Positions 8,745 through 18,422 of a stretch of DNA of 45,908 nt are shown piece by piece. Numbering within the stretch: the first letter of the stretch is position 1; each line of letters opens with the position of its first letter. Where the stretch lies: contig DYFR01000026.1 of the NCBI GenBank assembly GCA_020725115.1, forward strand, positions 1 to 45,908, in the 5' to 3' direction. Below the pieces are notes generated by a model. It saw only the letters and a program-made list of their open reading frames with translations. It did no database searches and had not been told where the DNA came from. Both the position numbers and the translations under genes were made by a program. Source of the DNA: Thiohalomonas denitrificans (GTDB lineage: Bacteria > Pseudomonadota > Gammaproteobacteria > Thiohalomonadales > Thiohalomonadaceae).

Positions 8745-9668
8745 TTACCCCGTGTGGAACAGCCGTTTCGGGGCCACCCGGCCATCATCCAGGATGTGGC
8801 CGACGCCGATGAAATCACCCTCCGGGCCGAACAGCCGCACCCAGCCCCGGGTAGGAGCCTGCGACACCTGTACCGCCTGCCCCTGACGCACGTAATAGGT
8901 CAGGTTGGCACTGAGGTTGATTGCCGGCCAGCCGGCCAGCGCATCCTCTATCGGCAACAGCAGGGCATCCAATGCCTCCTGGCCACCGTCCAGCAGCAAC
9001 TGCTTGAGCTGCTCAAGGGTCACCGCACCAACCTCGACGAAGGGGCCGGCGGCGGTGCGGCGCAACTGATTAAGGTGGGCACCACAGCCCAGGGCCTCGC
9101 CGATATCCTCGGCCAGGGTGCGGATATAGGTACCCTTGGAGCAGTGAACATCGAGCTCCAGCTCATCGGCGGAAAATCGCAACAGATTCAGCTCGTAGAT
9201 GGTGACGCGGCGCGGCTTCCGCTCCACCTCCAGGCCCTGGTGTGCCAGCTTGTACAGCGGCTGCCCCTGGTGCTTGATGGCCGAATGCATGGGCGGGATC
9301 TGCTCGATCTCGCCGCGGAAACTCTCCAGCACCTCACGCACCCGCGCCTCGGTCACGTCGATCACCGGGCGGGTTTCAATCGCCTCGCCGTCGGCATCGC
9401 CGGTATTGGTGCGTACACCCAGTTTGCAGGTACCGCGGTAGCGTTTGTCGGCATCAAGCAGAAAGGCTGAAACCTTGGTGGCCTCGCCCAGGCACAGCGG
9501 CAGCAGGCCGCTGGCCATGGGATCAAGATTGCCGGTGTGCCCAGCCTTGCGTGCATCGTACAGGCGTTTGACCTGTTGCAGCGCATCGTTGGAGGTAATG
9601 CCGATGGGTTTATCAAGGAGCAGGATGCCGTTGACCTCACGGCCCCGCTGGCGCTGGCGACGTGTCAT
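8745..9668 (-). CDS. truB: tRNA pseudouridine(55) synthase
   Basis: A 307-residue enzyme that makes pseudouridine-55 in the T-loop of most tRNAs and also acts as a tRNA folding chaperone. The catalytic aspartate is D49 in GHTGNLDPMASG. The RYRGTCKLGVRTNTGDADGE, MHSAIKHQGQPLYKLA and SKGTYIRTLAEDIG blocks are all present, and the C-terminal PUA-like region follows. The ATG start is at 9668, 6 nt after the rbfA stop, with GAGG just upstream. Confidence 0.97.
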   Translation of the reverse strand: MTRRQRQRGREVNGILLLDKPIGITSNDALQQVKRLYDARKAGHTGNLDPMASGLLPLCLGEATKVSAFLLDADKRYRGTCKLGVRTNTGDADGEAIETRPVIDVTEARVREVLESFRGEIEQIPPMHSAIKHQGQPLYKLAHQGLEVERKPRRVTIYELNLLRFSADELELDVHCSKGTYIRTLAEDIGEALGCGAHLNQLRRTAAGPFVEVGAVTLEQLKQLLLDGGQEALDALLLPIEDALAGWPAINLSANLTYYVRQGQAVQVSQAPTRGWVRLFGPEGDFIGVGHILDDGRVAPKRLFHTG

Positions 9669-9674
9669 TATTCC

Positions 9675-10049
9675 TCAATCGTCTTTATTGTGGCCGTCGG
9701 CGGCGACGGCCCGGTCGATCAGGGCGGACAGGCGCGAGCCCTGCTCGACCGAGGTGTCATGGACAAAATGCAGTTCGGGAATGGTGCGAGCCAGCATGCG
9801 CCGGCCCAGTTCACGACGCAGGAAGCCGGCGGCGTGGCGCAAGCCCTCGAGGGATTGCGCCACCTGCTCCGGCTCGTCGCTGAGCACGGTGACAAAGACC
9901 TTGGCGTGGGCGAAGTCGCGCGTGACCTCGACACCGGAGACGGTAATCATCCCCAGGCGCGGATCCTTGAGTTCCTGCTGGATGAGCAGTGCCAGCTCAC
10001 GCTGCATCTGCTCGCCAACACGACGGCTGCGAGTGAATTCCCGTGCCAT
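9675..10049 (-). CDS. rbfA: 30S ribosome-binding factor A
   Basis: A 124-residue KH-fold protein needed for late 30S maturation and 16S 5'-end processing. FTRSRRVGEQMQRELALL at the N terminus, LKDPRLGMITVSGVEVTRDF in the middle and PELHFVHDTS near the C terminus are characteristic. It begins 3 nt after the infB stop and ends 6 nt before truB, fitting the conserved infB-rbfA-truB order. Confidence 0.96.
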   Translation of the reverse strand: MAREFTRSRRVGEQMQRELALLIQQELKDPRLGMITVSGVEVTRDFAHAKVFVTVLSDEPEQVAQSLEGLRHAAGFLRRELGRRMLARTIPELHFVHDTSVEQGSRLSALIDRAVAADGHNKDD

Positions 10050-10052
10050 GTT

Positions 10053-12683
10053 TTAAAGTGTACGCTGCACCTGGATGCGTTCGTAGACCTCGATCTGATC
10101 CCCTGCACGCACATCATTGTAATTCTTCACCGCGATGCCGCATTCGAAGCCCTGCTTGACCTCAGAAACATCGTCCTTGAAGCGGCGCAGCGATTCCAGC
10201 TCGCCTTCGTAGATCACCACGTTTTCACGCAGCACGCGGATACGATTGTTGCGCTTGACCACACCGTCCACCACCATGCAACCGGCAACGGCGCCGAACT
10301 TGGGTGAACGGAACACGTCGCGTACCTGGGCCAGACCGATGATCTGCTCCTTGAATTCCGGCGCCAGCATACCGGTCATCGCCGTCTTCACTTCGTCCAG
10401 CAGTTCGTAAATGATGCTGTAGTAGTGCAGATCGATGCCCTGCTCTTCGATTATCCGCTTGGCGCTACCGTCGGCGCGCACGTTGAAGCCGATCATGATG
10501 GCATTGGAGGCTACCGCCAGATTGACGTCGGACTCGCTGATACCACCCACGCCGCTGGCGACGATCTTCACCTTCACCTCGTCGGTGGACAGCTTGACCA
10601 GGGCGTCAGCGATGGCTTCCAGCGAACCCTGCACATCGGCCTTGAGCATGATGTTGAGGGAATTGACCTCGCCTTCCTGCATCTGGGTGTACATATCCTC
10701 CAGCTTGGCCTGCTGCTGACGGGCGAACTTGACGTCACGGAACTTGCCCTGACGGAACAGCGCCACTTCACGCGCCTTGCGCTCATCAGCCACCACTACA
10801 GCGGACTCGCCCGCGCCCGGTGTGCCGGACAGACCAAGTACTTCCACCGGAATCGAGGGGCCGGCCTCATCCACCATATGGCCGTTCTCATCCAGCAGTG
10901 CACGCACACGGCCAAACTCATGACCGGCCAGCAGCACATCACCCTTGCGCAGGGTGCCGCTCTGTACCAGCACGGTAGCCACGGCGCCGCGGCCCTTGTC
11001 CAGGCGTGACTCGATCACCACGCCGCTGGCACGGCCTTCCTTCACCGCCGTCAGTTCCAGCACCTCGGCCTGCAGCAGGATCGACTCCAGCAGCTTGTCG
11101 ATGCCGTCACCGGTCTTGGCGGAGACATGCACAAACATGGTATCGCCGCCCCAGTCTTCGGGAATGACGTCCTGCTGACCCAGTTCGTTCTTTACCCGAT
11201 CCGGATCGGCTTCGGGCTTGTCGATCTTGTTCACCGCCACCACCAGGGGCACACCTGCCGCCTTGGCGTGCTGAATGGCCTCCTTGGTCTGCGGCATCAC
11301 ACCGTCATCGGCGGCCACCACCAGTACCACAATGTCGGTGGCCTGGGCACCGCGGGCACGCATGGCGGTAAACGCGGCATGGCCCGGGGTATCGAGGAAA
11401 GTGATCATGCCGCGCGGCGTTTCCACATGGTAGGCACCGATATGCTGGGTAATACCGCCAGCCTCACCGGCCGCCACGCGGGTAGTACGGATATAGTCGA
11501 GCAGCGAGGTCTTGCCGTGATCGACATGACCCATGATGGTGACCACCGGGGCACGCGGCTCGGCCGAACCGGCCTCCTCCACCACGGCAATCTCTTCTTC
11601 CAGCGCATCGGTATTGACGATCTTGGCGGTGTGGCCCATCTCTTCAACCACCAGCAGGGCAGTATCCTGATCCAGCACCTGATTGATGGTCGCCATGCTG
11701 CCCATCTTCATCATGAACTTGATGACCTCGGCAGCCTTCACCGACATCTTCTGTGCCAGTTCACCCACGGTGATGGTTTCCGGAATGGCCACCTCACGCA
11801 CCACCGGCGCGGTCGGCCTGGCGAAACCATGCAGCCCCCCGGCGCCGGCAACCGGTGCCGCCACACGCGGTGAGCGCTTCTTGCTGCCGCGACGCCCCGC
11901 CTTGCCGGGCGCGACATGCAGTTCTTCGCGACCGCCACCACGCGGCCCCTCGAAATCGCCATCACGACGGCGCCCCGCGCCGCCCTTCTTGGCGCCCTTG
12001 GGGGCCTCACGTTCGGTTTTTGGCGCAGCTGCTGCAGGGCGGGCGGCCTTGGGAGCCGCTTTATCCGCTGCCTTGGCCGGCGCAACCACAGCGCTCTCAG
12101 CCGGCGGTGCCACCACCTGGGCAGCACTGTGCCGCGCCTCTGCCTCCGCACTCCGGCGCGCCTCGGTCTCGGCCTGCATGCGCACGGCCTCTTCCGCCTG
12201 ACGGAGGGCATCCTCGGCGGCACGTTGACGCGCATCCTCGGCGGCACGCTCGACATCTTCCTGCACGTGCTTTTCAAGCCGGGTCACGAATTCATCGTCA
12301 ATACGACCGGCGTCATCGACACCCTTGGTCTCATCGTCCGGCTCGCCCTCTGCCACCAGGCTGCGCTTGACGTAGGTGCGTTTCTTGCGCACCTGTACCG
12401 TAACCGTCTTGGCCTTGCCGCCGGAGCCAGCCACCTTCAGCTCACTGGTGGTACGACGGCTTAGCGTAATCTTGGTGGGGCCGGCGGCCTCCGCCACCTC
12501 CTCTTCTTCCGGCGCGGGGCCATGCTTGTCGCGCAGGTAGCCGAGTAACCTGGCCTTGTCCTGATCACCGATATTTCCATCGGCGTCGTGCACAGGTATT
12601 CCCGCCTCCTGCAACTGGGCCAACAACCGATCGACAGCGATGCCAATGGTTTCTGCAAAATGCTTGACGGTCACTTCTGACAT
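10053..12683 (-). CDS. infB: translation initiation factor IF-2
   Basis: An 876-residue GTPase that brings fMet-tRNA to the 30S P site and promotes subunit joining. In order: an N-terminal [11 protein letters not shown] subdomain, a long charged Ala/Glu/Arg-rich linker (about residues 120-290), a second IF2_N segment, the G domain around residue 385 ([27 protein letters not shown]), and C-terminal beta-barrel domains binding fMet-tRNA. The frame continues to a TTG at 12704 that would overlap the nusA stop, but the ATG at 12683 has AGGAG 9 nt upstream and gives the usual [11 protein letters not shown] start. The low-complexity linker is normal for gammaproteobacterial IF-2. Confidence 0.97.
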   Translation of the reverse strand: MSEVTVKHFAETIGIAVDRLLAQLQEAGIPVHDADGNIGDQDKARLLGYLRDKHGPAPEEEEVAEAAGPTKITLSRRTTSELKVAGSGGKAKTVTVQVRKKRTYVKRSLVAEGEPDDETKGVDDAGRIDDEFVTRLEKHVQEDVERAAEDARQRAAEDALRQAEEAVRMQAETEARRSAEAEARHSAAQVVAPPAESAVVAPAKAADKAAPKAARPAAAAPKTEREAPKGAKKGGAGRRRDGDFEGPRGGGREELHVAPGKAGRRGSKKRSPRVAAPVAGAGGLHGFARPTAPVVREVAIPETITVGELAQKMSVKAAEVIKFMMKMGSMATINQVLDQDTALLVVEEMGHTAKIVNTDALEEEIAVVEEAGSAEPRAPVVTIMGHVDHGKTSLLDYIRTTRVAAGEAGGITQHIGAYHVETPRGMITFLDTPGHAAFTAMRARGAQATDIVVLVVAADDGVMPQTKEAIQHAKAAGVPLVVAVNKIDKPEADPDRVKNELGQQDVIPEDWGGDTMFVHVSAKTGDGIDKLLESILLQAEVLELTAVKEGRASGVVIESRLDKGRGAVATVLVQSGTLRKGDVLLAGHEFGRVRALLDENGHMVDEAGPSIPVEVLGLSGTPGAGESAVVVADERKAREVALFRQGKFRDVKFARQQQAKLEDMYTQMQEGEVNSLNIMLKADVQGSLEAIADALVKLSTDEVKVKIVASGVGGISESDVNLAVASNAIMIGFNVRADGSAKRIIEEQGIDLHYYSIIYELLDEVKTAMTGMLAPEFKEQIIGLAQVRDVFRSPKFGAVAGCMVVDGVVKRNNRIRVLRENVVIYEGELESLRRFKDDVSEVKQGFECGIAVKNYNDVRAGDQIEVYERIQVQRTL

Positions 12684-12700
12684 GCAACGGTACTCCTGCC

Positions 12701-14203
12701 TCAACCCTGGGATTCAGCCTCGAACCAGGGTTTGCGTGCGGTCATAATCAGGGTGGCGGCGCGTTCCTCATCCATGTCCTGGAGCTGCATGAGGTCATCC
12801 ACCGCCAGTTCGGCCAGATCTTCCATGGTCTGCACACCGATATCGGCCAGCGCAAAGGCAAGCTGCTGGTCCATGCCATCCATTTCCAGCAGATCGGCTG
12901 CAGGTTTCTTGCCGCCATGTTCCTCGCTGCTGATCTCGCGCGTAACCAGGATATCCTTGGCACGGGCGCGCAATTCCTCGACGATCGCCTCGTCAAACTC
13001 CTCGATTTCCAGCATTTCATGCACGGGAACGTAGGCCACCTCTTCGATGCTGGAAAAACCTTCCTGCACCAGAATGACCGCCACCTCCTCGTCCACATCC
13101 AGTTGTTCCATGAACAGCCTGACCAGGGCCTGCGCCTCTTCCTCGCCTTTTTCCTCAGCCTGACTCTCACTCATGACATTGAGATTCCAGCCGCTCAGCT
13201 CGGTGGCCAGGCGCACATTCTGGCCGTTGCGGCCGATGGCCTGCGCCAGCTGTGATTCTTCCACGGCGATATCCATGCTGTGGCTCTCCTCGTCCATGAC
13301 GATGGAAACCACTTCGGCCGGAGACATGGCGTTGATGACAAACTGTGCCGGATTGTCGTTCCACAGGATAATGTCGATGCGCTCGCCATTCAGCTCGTTG
13401 GTCACCGTCTGTACACGTGAACCGCGCATACCGACGCAGGCACCGACCGGATCGATGCGCTGATCATTGGACTTGACCGCGATCTTGGCGCGGGAACCGG
13501 GGTCACGGGCCGCAGCCTTGATTTCGATCAGCCCCTCACCCACTTCCGGCACTTCCAGCTTGAACAGCTCCACCAGGAACTCCGGCATGGTACGGCTGAC
13601 GAACAGCTGTGGACCACGCGGCTCGGAGTGCACATCGTAGAGATAACCGCGCACGCGATCACCGGGGCGGGTGGCCTCACGCGGGATCAGATGCTCGCGG
13701 CTGATCAACGCCTCGATATTGTTACCCATGTCGAGGATCACGCTGCCGCGCTCCAGGCGCTTGACCACACCATTAAGCAGTTCACCAACCCGCTCCTGGT
13801 ACTGCTCCACGACTTGTGCCCGCTCCGCCTCGCGCACCTTTTGCACGATAACCTGCTTGGCGGTCTGCGCGGCGATACGGCCGAAGGCAACCGACTCAAC
13901 CTCGTCCTCGATATAATCGCCGGGCTGAATGTCCGGATTCTCCTCGCGCGCCGCACTCAGCGTATATTCGCGCGTTGGATTCTCCAGCGGCAGGCCTTCG
14001 CTGTCGTCTATCACCAGCCAGCGGCGGAAGGTCTCATAGACACCTGTCTGCCGGTCAATATTGACCCGCACTTCGACCTCACCGCCGTAGCGCTTCTTGG
14101 TCGCACTCGCCAGGGCAGCTTCAAGGGCCTCGAAAATAATTTCCTTGGCCACGCCTTTTTCGTTCGACACTGCGTCGACAACCATCAGGATTTCTTTGTT
14201 CAT
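12701..14203 (-). CDS. nusA: transcription termination/antitermination factor NusA
   Basis: A 500-residue RNA polymerase-binding protein that modulates pausing, termination and rRNA antitermination. The order is: an N-terminal RNAP-binding domain ([18 protein letters not shown]), S1 ([16 protein letters not shown]), KH1/KH2 ([15 protein letters not shown] and [19 protein letters not shown]), and two C-terminal acidic repeats (about 360-490), as in gamma- and betaproteobacteria. The ATG is at 14203, 25 nt after rimP. In E. coli NusA feeds back on this operon; the structured leader upstream of rimP offers a way for that here. Confidence 0.97.
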   Translation of the reverse strand: MNKEILMVVDAVSNEKGVAKEIIFEALEAALASATKKRYGGEVEVRVNIDRQTGVYETFRRWLVIDDSEGLPLENPTREYTLSAAREENPDIQPGDYIEDEVESVAFGRIAAQTAKQVIVQKVREAERAQVVEQYQERVGELLNGVVKRLERGSVILDMGNNIEALISREHLIPREATRPGDRVRGYLYDVHSEPRGPQLFVSRTMPEFLVELFKLEVPEVGEGLIEIKAAARDPGSRAKIAVKSNDQRIDPVGACVGMRGSRVQTVTNELNGERIDIILWNDNPAQFVINAMSPAEVVSIVMDEESHSMDIAVEESQLAQAIGRNGQNVRLATELSGWNLNVMSESQAEEKGEEEAQALVRLFMEQLDVDEEVAVILVQEGFSSIEEVAYVPVHEMLEIEEFDEAIVEELRARAKDILVTREISSEEHGGKKPAADLLEMDGMDQQLAFALADIGVQTMEDLAELAVDDLMQLQDMDEERAATLIMTARKPWFEAESQG

Positions 14204-14228
14204 ATCCAGCCTCTATGAGCCCGCACTC

Positions 14229-14684
14229 TTACCACTGCGGCACCAGATGTGCCTTGTCTATATCTTCCAGCGGCAGCGCCACCTCGACACCGTCCTGCTC
14301 GATCACTACCGCGCCATCACGCAGCGCCAGCAGGCGCCCCTTGAACCTGCGCCGATCGCCCAGTGGACGCGCCAGACGCACCGAAACCACCTCACCCACA
14401 AAACGCTCGTAGTGAGCCGGCTTGAACAGCGGCCGATCCACGCCGGGAGACGAAACCTCCAGAGTGTATTGCCCCTTGATCGGATCCTCGACCTCCAGCA
14501 CACCGCTGACCTGGTGGCTGACCCGTTCACAGTCCTCGACCCCGATACCGTCGGGGCTGTCGATATACAGGCGCAATACCGAATGGCGTCCCTGCGCCAG
14601 GTGTTCGATACCCAGCAGTTCGTAGCCCAGGGCATGCACCCCCGGCTCCAATAACTCCTGCAACTGCTGCGCTGCCTGCGTCAC
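14229..14684 (-). CDS. rimP: ribosome maturation factor RimP
   Basis: A protein of about 151 residues that helps assemble the 30S subunit with S12. LEPGVHALGYELLGIEHLAQG, LRLYIDSPDGIGVEDCERVS and LEVSSPGVDRPLFKPAHYERF are family hallmarks. There is no ATG at the expected start: the two in-frame options are GTG at 14684 and TTG at 14687. I choose GTG because GGGG sits about 8 nt upstream. The gene follows a terminator-like hairpin and poly-T run (14703-14722) that must be read through for the operon to be expressed. Confidence 0.93.
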   Translation of the reverse strand: MTQAAQQLQELLEPGVHALGYELLGIEHLAQGRHSVLRLYIDSPDGIGVEDCERVSHQVSGVLEVEDPIKGQYTLEVSSPGVDRPLFKPAHYERFVGEVVSVRLARPLGDRRRFKGRLLALRDGAVVIEQDGVEVALPLEDIDKAHLVPQW

Positions 14685-14702
14685 CAACCAAACCCCGAAA
14701 AT

Positions 14703-14722
14703 AAAAAAAGGGCCCTAGGCCC
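14703..14722 (-). terminator. attenuator-like terminator just before rimP
   Basis: On the minus strand GGGCC-TAG-GGCCC (14722-14710) is followed by TTTTTTTATTTT. It lies 16-19 nt upstream of the rimP start and downstream of the fMet tRNA promoter, so it sits inside the operon leader. This suggests attenuation or antitermination rather than simple operon closure. Confidence 0.75.
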
Positions 14723-14755
14723 ACTCTGTTACCCCAACTATGGCCCGGCATATTA

Positions 14756-14816
14756 GCGTTTTTCCATGAAAAACGCCAGGTTATGACCGGTACGGCCGGC
14801 GCCATGCCGACCATAA
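14756..14816 (-). promoter_or_regulatory. two further hairpins in the rimP-nusA leader
   Basis: Two RNA hairpins lie between the tRNA terminator and the rimP-proximal one. 14756-14776 is a perfect 9-bp stem (GCGTTTTTC and its complement) with a 3-nt loop. 14781-14816 is a 16-bp imperfect stem (ends TTATG/CATAA, several G-U pairs, one mismatch) with a 4-nt loop. E. coli metY-rimP leaders are processed by RNase III; the second stem is a candidate for such a site by analogy. Confidence 0.6.
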
Positions 14817-14817
14817 C

Positions 14818-14838
14818 AAAAAGCCCCGATACCGGGGC
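14818..14838 (-). terminator. terminator directly after tRNA-fMet
   Basis: On the minus strand GCCCCG-GTAT-CGGGGC (14838-14823) is followed by TTTTT. It lies 17 nt beyond the tRNA CCA end. It would release the tRNA transcript and partly separate it from rimP-nusA. Confidence 0.85.
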
Positions 14839-14855
14839 CTTTGCGTCAAATCGAG

Positions 14856-14932
<77 letters not shown>

Positions 14933-14946
14933 TTCGATGGAGGCGC

Positions 14947-14975
14947 ATTTTACATATCATGCCCCGGCATAGCAA
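14947..14975 (-). promoter_or_regulatory. promoter of tRNA-fMet (and rimP-nusA operon)
   Basis: On the minus strand TTGCTA (14975-14970), a 17-nt spacer and TAAAAT (14952-14947) are followed by GCGCCTCC just before the tRNA. A GC-rich discriminator right after the -10 is typical of stable-RNA promoters under stringent control. Confidence 0.65.
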
Positions 14976-15002
14976 GGGACGTGGGACGGAAACGTCAAAA
15001 AA

Positions 15003-15311
15003 TCAACGCCTCTCCAGCAAGTGCTTGAATTCGTAGCGATAGATGAATCCGGGCAGGGCAAACACCAGGAACAGGCACAGCGTGACGGCATAGAACTCCC
15101 ACCCCTGCGGATAAACCTCGCCGTTGAGCTTGTTCTCCAGGCCCAGGGCCAGTCCACCGATGACAAAATACAGCAGCAGCCATTCCAGCCAGCGCCACCA
15201 GGCCTTCTTGCCCTGTTCACCGGCAGGACGCACCAACAGGACGCGATCGCTCAACCAGGGCAGATTGGCGGCAACCACGGCGACAAGGATCAGGGACAGG
15301 GCTGGAAGCAT
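15003..15311 (-). CDS. DUF2818 family membrane protein
   Basis: A 102-residue protein with three hydrophobic segments (SLILVAVVAANLPWL at the N terminus, LEWLLLYFVIGGLALGL near the middle and AVTLCLFLVFALPGFIYRY near the end). The ending FIYRYEFKHLLERR and WKAWWRW-like middle match the DUF2818 family, which often follows nuoN. Its function is unknown; a link to Complex I assembly is only suggested by position. A repeat-rich spacer of about 113 nt separates it from nuoN. Confidence 0.8.
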   Translation of the reverse strand: MLPALSLILVAVVAANLPWLSDRVLLVRPAGEQGKKAWWRWLEWLLLYFVIGGLALGLENKLNGEVYPQGWEFYAVTLCLFLVFALPGFIYRYEFKHLLERR

Positions 15312-15318
15312 AAATTAA

Positions 15319-15410
15319 AGTTTCGAGTTTCGAGTTTCGAGTTTCGGATGGGGAGTTTCGGTCATCGCCCGAGCCCGGTCAAGGCACGGGCCCGTTCGAA
15401 ACTCGAAACT
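15319..15410. repeat. iterated AGTTTCG words in inverted arrangement
   Basis: Four tandem copies of the 7-nt word AGTTTCG (15319-15346) and a fifth after a 7-nt gap (15354-15360) face two copies of its complement CGAAACT (15397-15410). The arms could form a hairpin around a GC-rich centre. It fills most of the nuoN-DUF2818 gap. Confidence 0.85.
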
Positions 15411-15424
15411 GCGCGAAACGCGGC

Positions 15425-16864
15425 TCAGGCAAGCGCGGCGAGGCACAACGCCAGCAGGCCACCGGGGAACAGTCCCAGACCCAGCACGGCCAGGCTGTTG
15501 GTGCTTAGCACCACGCGCAGATCGAGACTGGCACTGATAGCGGGCATACCCGCCTCCGCCTTGTCGAAATACATCACCTTGACTACACGCAGGTAGTAAA
15601 AGGCACCAATCACCGAGAACACCACGGCCACCGCAGCCAGCCACACCAGTTCGACACCGATGGCGGCCTGAATCACCGCCAGCTTGGACCAGAAGCCAAG
15701 GAACGGCGGCACACCGGCCATGGAGAACATCAGAATCAGCATCATCAGCGCAAACCACGGACTGCGTTCGTTGAGCCCCTTGAAGTCCTCGATGTTATCC
15801 GCCTCGAAACCGGCGCGGCTCATCAGCACGATCATGCCGAAGCCGCCCAGGCCCATGATCACGTAGGCGATGGCATAGAACATGGCAGCGGCGTAGCCCG
15901 CCTGAGTGCCCGACAACACACCGAGCAACAGAAAGCCCACATGGGAGATGGCCGAGTAGGCCAGCATGCGCTTCAGGTTGGTCTGCGCGATGGCGATCAC
16001 ATTGCCCAGCGCCAGTGAAAGTACGGCGAGCAGTATCAGCATGCCTTCCCACTGCTCCTGCAAACCCGCCATACCATCCACCAGCAGGCGCATCATCATG
16101 GCGAAGGCCGCCAGCTTTGGCGCGCTGCTCAGATAGAGTGTTGCTGCGGTGGGGGCGCCATGATAGACATCGGGCAGCCACATGTGGAACGGTACGGCAC
16201 CCAGCTTGAACGCCACGCCGATGACCATGAACACCAGGGCAAAGGCCAGCACCATGCTGTTGCCATCCATCGCTGCGGTGCTGTTATTGATTTGCCCCAG
16301 ATCCAGGCTGCCGGTAACACCATACAGCATGGACATGCCGTACAGCAGCAGGGCCGAGGCCATGGCACCGAGTACGAAATATTTCATTGCCGCCTCGGAG
16401 GCCTGCAGTGAATCGCGTTGCAGCGCAACCATGGCGTACATCGATAACGACAGCAGCTCCAGTCCCAGATAGATGGTCAGCAGGCTGTGGGCCGACACCA
16501 ACACGTTCATGCCCAGCACGCCGAACAGGCCGAGAATATAGAACTCGCCCTTGAACATGTTGCGTGCACGCAGATAGTCCTTGGCGTAAAGGAACACAAG
16601 GAAAGTGGCCAGATAGATGAAGACCTTGAGCACTGAACCCATCGGATCAATAACGAAGGTATCGCTGAAGGTCAGCGCCCGCCCCTCTTCATACAGACCA
16701 ACCGTAAGCAGCAACGCACCCAGCAGGGTCGACTGTGCCAGCAGGTAGGTAACGATACGGCTGCGTTCACTGAGGAACAGATCCAGCAACAGAATGAAAC
16801 AGGTCATGCCGAGCAGAAACATCTCGGGCAGCGCGGGCATGAAATCGGGCATCGTGAAACTCAT
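15425..16864 (-). CDS. nuoN: NADH-quinone oxidoreductase subunit N
   Basis: A 479-residue antiporter-like proton-pumping subunit of Complex I with about 14 transmembrane helices. [18 protein letters not shown] and the [19 protein letters not shown] segment carry the conserved Lys/His residues. The frame begins at a TTG (16867), but the adjacent ATG at 16864 has GGAGAG 7 nt upstream and is used. It is the last nuo gene; the next gene is separated by the AGTTTCG repeat. Confidence 0.96.
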   Translation of the reverse strand: MSFTMPDFMPALPEMFLLGMTCFILLLDLFLSERSRIVTYLLAQSTLLGALLLTVGLYEEGRALTFSDTFVIDPMGSVLKVFIYLATFLVFLYAKDYLRARNMFKGEFYILGLFGVLGMNVLVSAHSLLTIYLGLELLSLSMYAMVALQRDSLQASEAAMKYFVLGAMASALLLYGMSMLYGVTGSLDLGQINNSTAAMDGNSMVLAFALVFMVIGVAFKLGAVPFHMWLPDVYHGAPTAATLYLSSAPKLAAFAMMMRLLVDGMAGLQEQWEGMLILLAVLSLALGNVIAIAQTNLKRMLAYSAISHVGFLLLGVLSGTQAGYAAAMFYAIAYVIMGLGGFGMIVLMSRAGFEADNIEDFKGLNERSPWFALMMLILMFSMAGVPPFLGFWSKLAVIQAAIGVELVWLAAVAVVFSVIGAFYYLRVVKVMYFDKAEAGMPAISASLDLRVVLSTNSLAVLGLGLFPGGLLALCLAALA

Positions 16865-16889
16865 CAAGCGTCTCTCCGCTTACGGCTTG

Positions 16890-18404
16890 TTACAGCTTGG
16901 ATACGGCCATGTGCTGCACCAGGTGCTCCACTGTCGGACGCATCACATCCAGCAGCGGTGCCGGCCACAGGCCGAGCAGCAACACCATCAGCGCCAGCAC
17001 GCCGAGGATCAGGAATTCACGGCCGTTGATGTCCTGCAACGCCGCCACCTTGTCGCTGGTGACCTCGCCGTACACCACGCGCCGCACCATCCACAAGGTG
17101 TAGGCGGCGCCGAGAATCAGGGTGGTGGCGGCAAGGAAGGCAAACCAGAAGTTGGCCTTGAAGCTGGCCAGGATCACCATAAACTCGCCGACGAAGCCGG
17201 AGGTACCGGGCAGACCGGCATTGGCCATGGCGAACAGCACCATGAAACCGGCAAAACGCGGCATGGTATGGGCCACACCGCCATAGTCGCCAATCTCGCG
17301 GCTGTGCAGGCGGTCGTACAGTACGCCGACACAGAGGAACATGGCACCGGAGATGAAACCATGGGAGATCATCTGCACCATGGCGCCCTGGATACCCATG
17401 CCGGCCCCCTGCATGCTGCCGGTGTTGTCGGCAATACGCCATGCGATGAACATGCCCAGAGTGACGAAGCCCATATGTGAAATGGAGGAATAGGCGATCA
17501 GCTTCTTCATGTCCTGCTGCACCAGTGCCACAAAGCCGATATACACCACGGCGATGAGCGACAGCGCAATCATCAGCCAGTCCAGCTGCTGGCTGGCGTC
17601 CGGCGTAATAGGCAGCGAAAAACGCAGGAAGCCGTAGGCGCCCAGCTTCAGCATGATGGCCGCCAGGATCACCGAACCGCCGGTGGGTGCCTCGACGTGG
17701 GCATCGGGCAACCAGGTATGCACCGGCCACATGGGCACCTTCACCGCGAAGGCCAGCAAAAAGGCCAGGAAGATCAGGATTTGTGCATTCAGGCTGAGCG
17801 GCATGGCATGGAGATCAAGGATGGCAAAGCTGCCCGATTGCAGATACATCCAGATCAGCGCCACCAGCATGAACACCGAACCAAGGAAGGTGTAAAGGAA
17901 GAATTTCAGGGTGGCGTAGATGCGGCGCGGTCCGCCCCAGACACCGATGACGATGAACATCGGGATCAGCATTGCCTCCCAGAACACGTAGAACAGTGCA
18001 GCATCCAGCGCGGCAAACACGCCGTTCATCAGACCGGCCATAATCAGGAAGGAAGCCATGTACTGTGCCGGCTTGTCCTTGATCACCTCCCAGCCGGCGA
18101 TCACCACCAGCACCGTGGTGAAGGTGGTGAGCAGGATCAACGGCATGGAAATGCCGTCCACACCCAGGTGGTAATTGATCGACCAGGCGGCAATCCAGGG
18201 GTGCAGCTCGGTAAACTGCATCGCCGCCGTAGCCGTATCGAAGCTGGTGAACAGTGGCAGCGACAACAGGAAGGTAATCAGCGCAACCAGCAGTGCCAGC
18301 GCCTTGGCCTCCAGGGCATTGCGGCTACCCGCGGCCAGAACCAGCAGGCCACCGATGATGGGGGTCCAGATAACCAGACTGAGCAGTGGCAAATCAGCGA
18401 ACAT
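16890..18404 (-). CDS. nuoM: NADH-quinone oxidoreductase subunit M
   Basis: A 504-residue antiporter-like membrane subunit of Complex I. KVPMWPVHTWLPDAHVEAPT and KKLIAYSSISHMGFVTLGMF hold the conserved lysines and histidines of the proton channel, and the TM5 glutamate region (FYVFWEAMLIPMFIVIG) is intact. It lies between nuoL and nuoN with short gaps and an ATG start, as part of one operon. Confidence 0.97.
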   Translation of the reverse strand: MFADLPLLSLVIWTPIIGGLLVLAAGSRNALEAKALALLVALITFLLSLPLFTSFDTATAAMQFTELHPWIAAWSINYHLGVDGISMPLILLTTFTTVLVVIAGWEVIKDKPAQYMASFLIMAGLMNGVFAALDAALFYVFWEAMLIPMFIVIGVWGGPRRIYATLKFFLYTFLGSVFMLVALIWMYLQSGSFAILDLHAMPLSLNAQILIFLAFLLAFAVKVPMWPVHTWLPDAHVEAPTGGSVILAAIMLKLGAYGFLRFSLPITPDASQQLDWLMIALSLIAVVYIGFVALVQQDMKKLIAYSSISHMGFVTLGMFIAWRIADNTGSMQGAGMGIQGAMVQMISHGFISGAMFLCVGVLYDRLHSREIGDYGGVAHTMPRFAGFMVLFAMANAGLPGTSGFVGEFMVILASFKANFWFAFLAATTLILGAAYTLWMVRRVVYGEVTSDKVAALQDINGREFLILGVLALMVLLLGLWPAPLLDVMRPTVEHLVQHMAVSKL

Positions 18405-18422
18405 GCAGCCGTACCTTTGTTG

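Noticed and set aside
12684..12704. Upstream TTG start for infB overlapping nusA
   Set aside because: The ATG at 12683 has a good Shine-Dalgarno and gives the family-standard N terminus.
14703..14722. Simple terminator of the fMet tRNA
   Set aside because: A separate, better terminator lies directly after the tRNA; this one is adjacent to rimP and inside the leader of its operon.
15319..15360. CRISPR array
   Set aside because: The units are 7 nt and directly tandem without unique spacers of 25-40 nt. No cas gene is present in the window.
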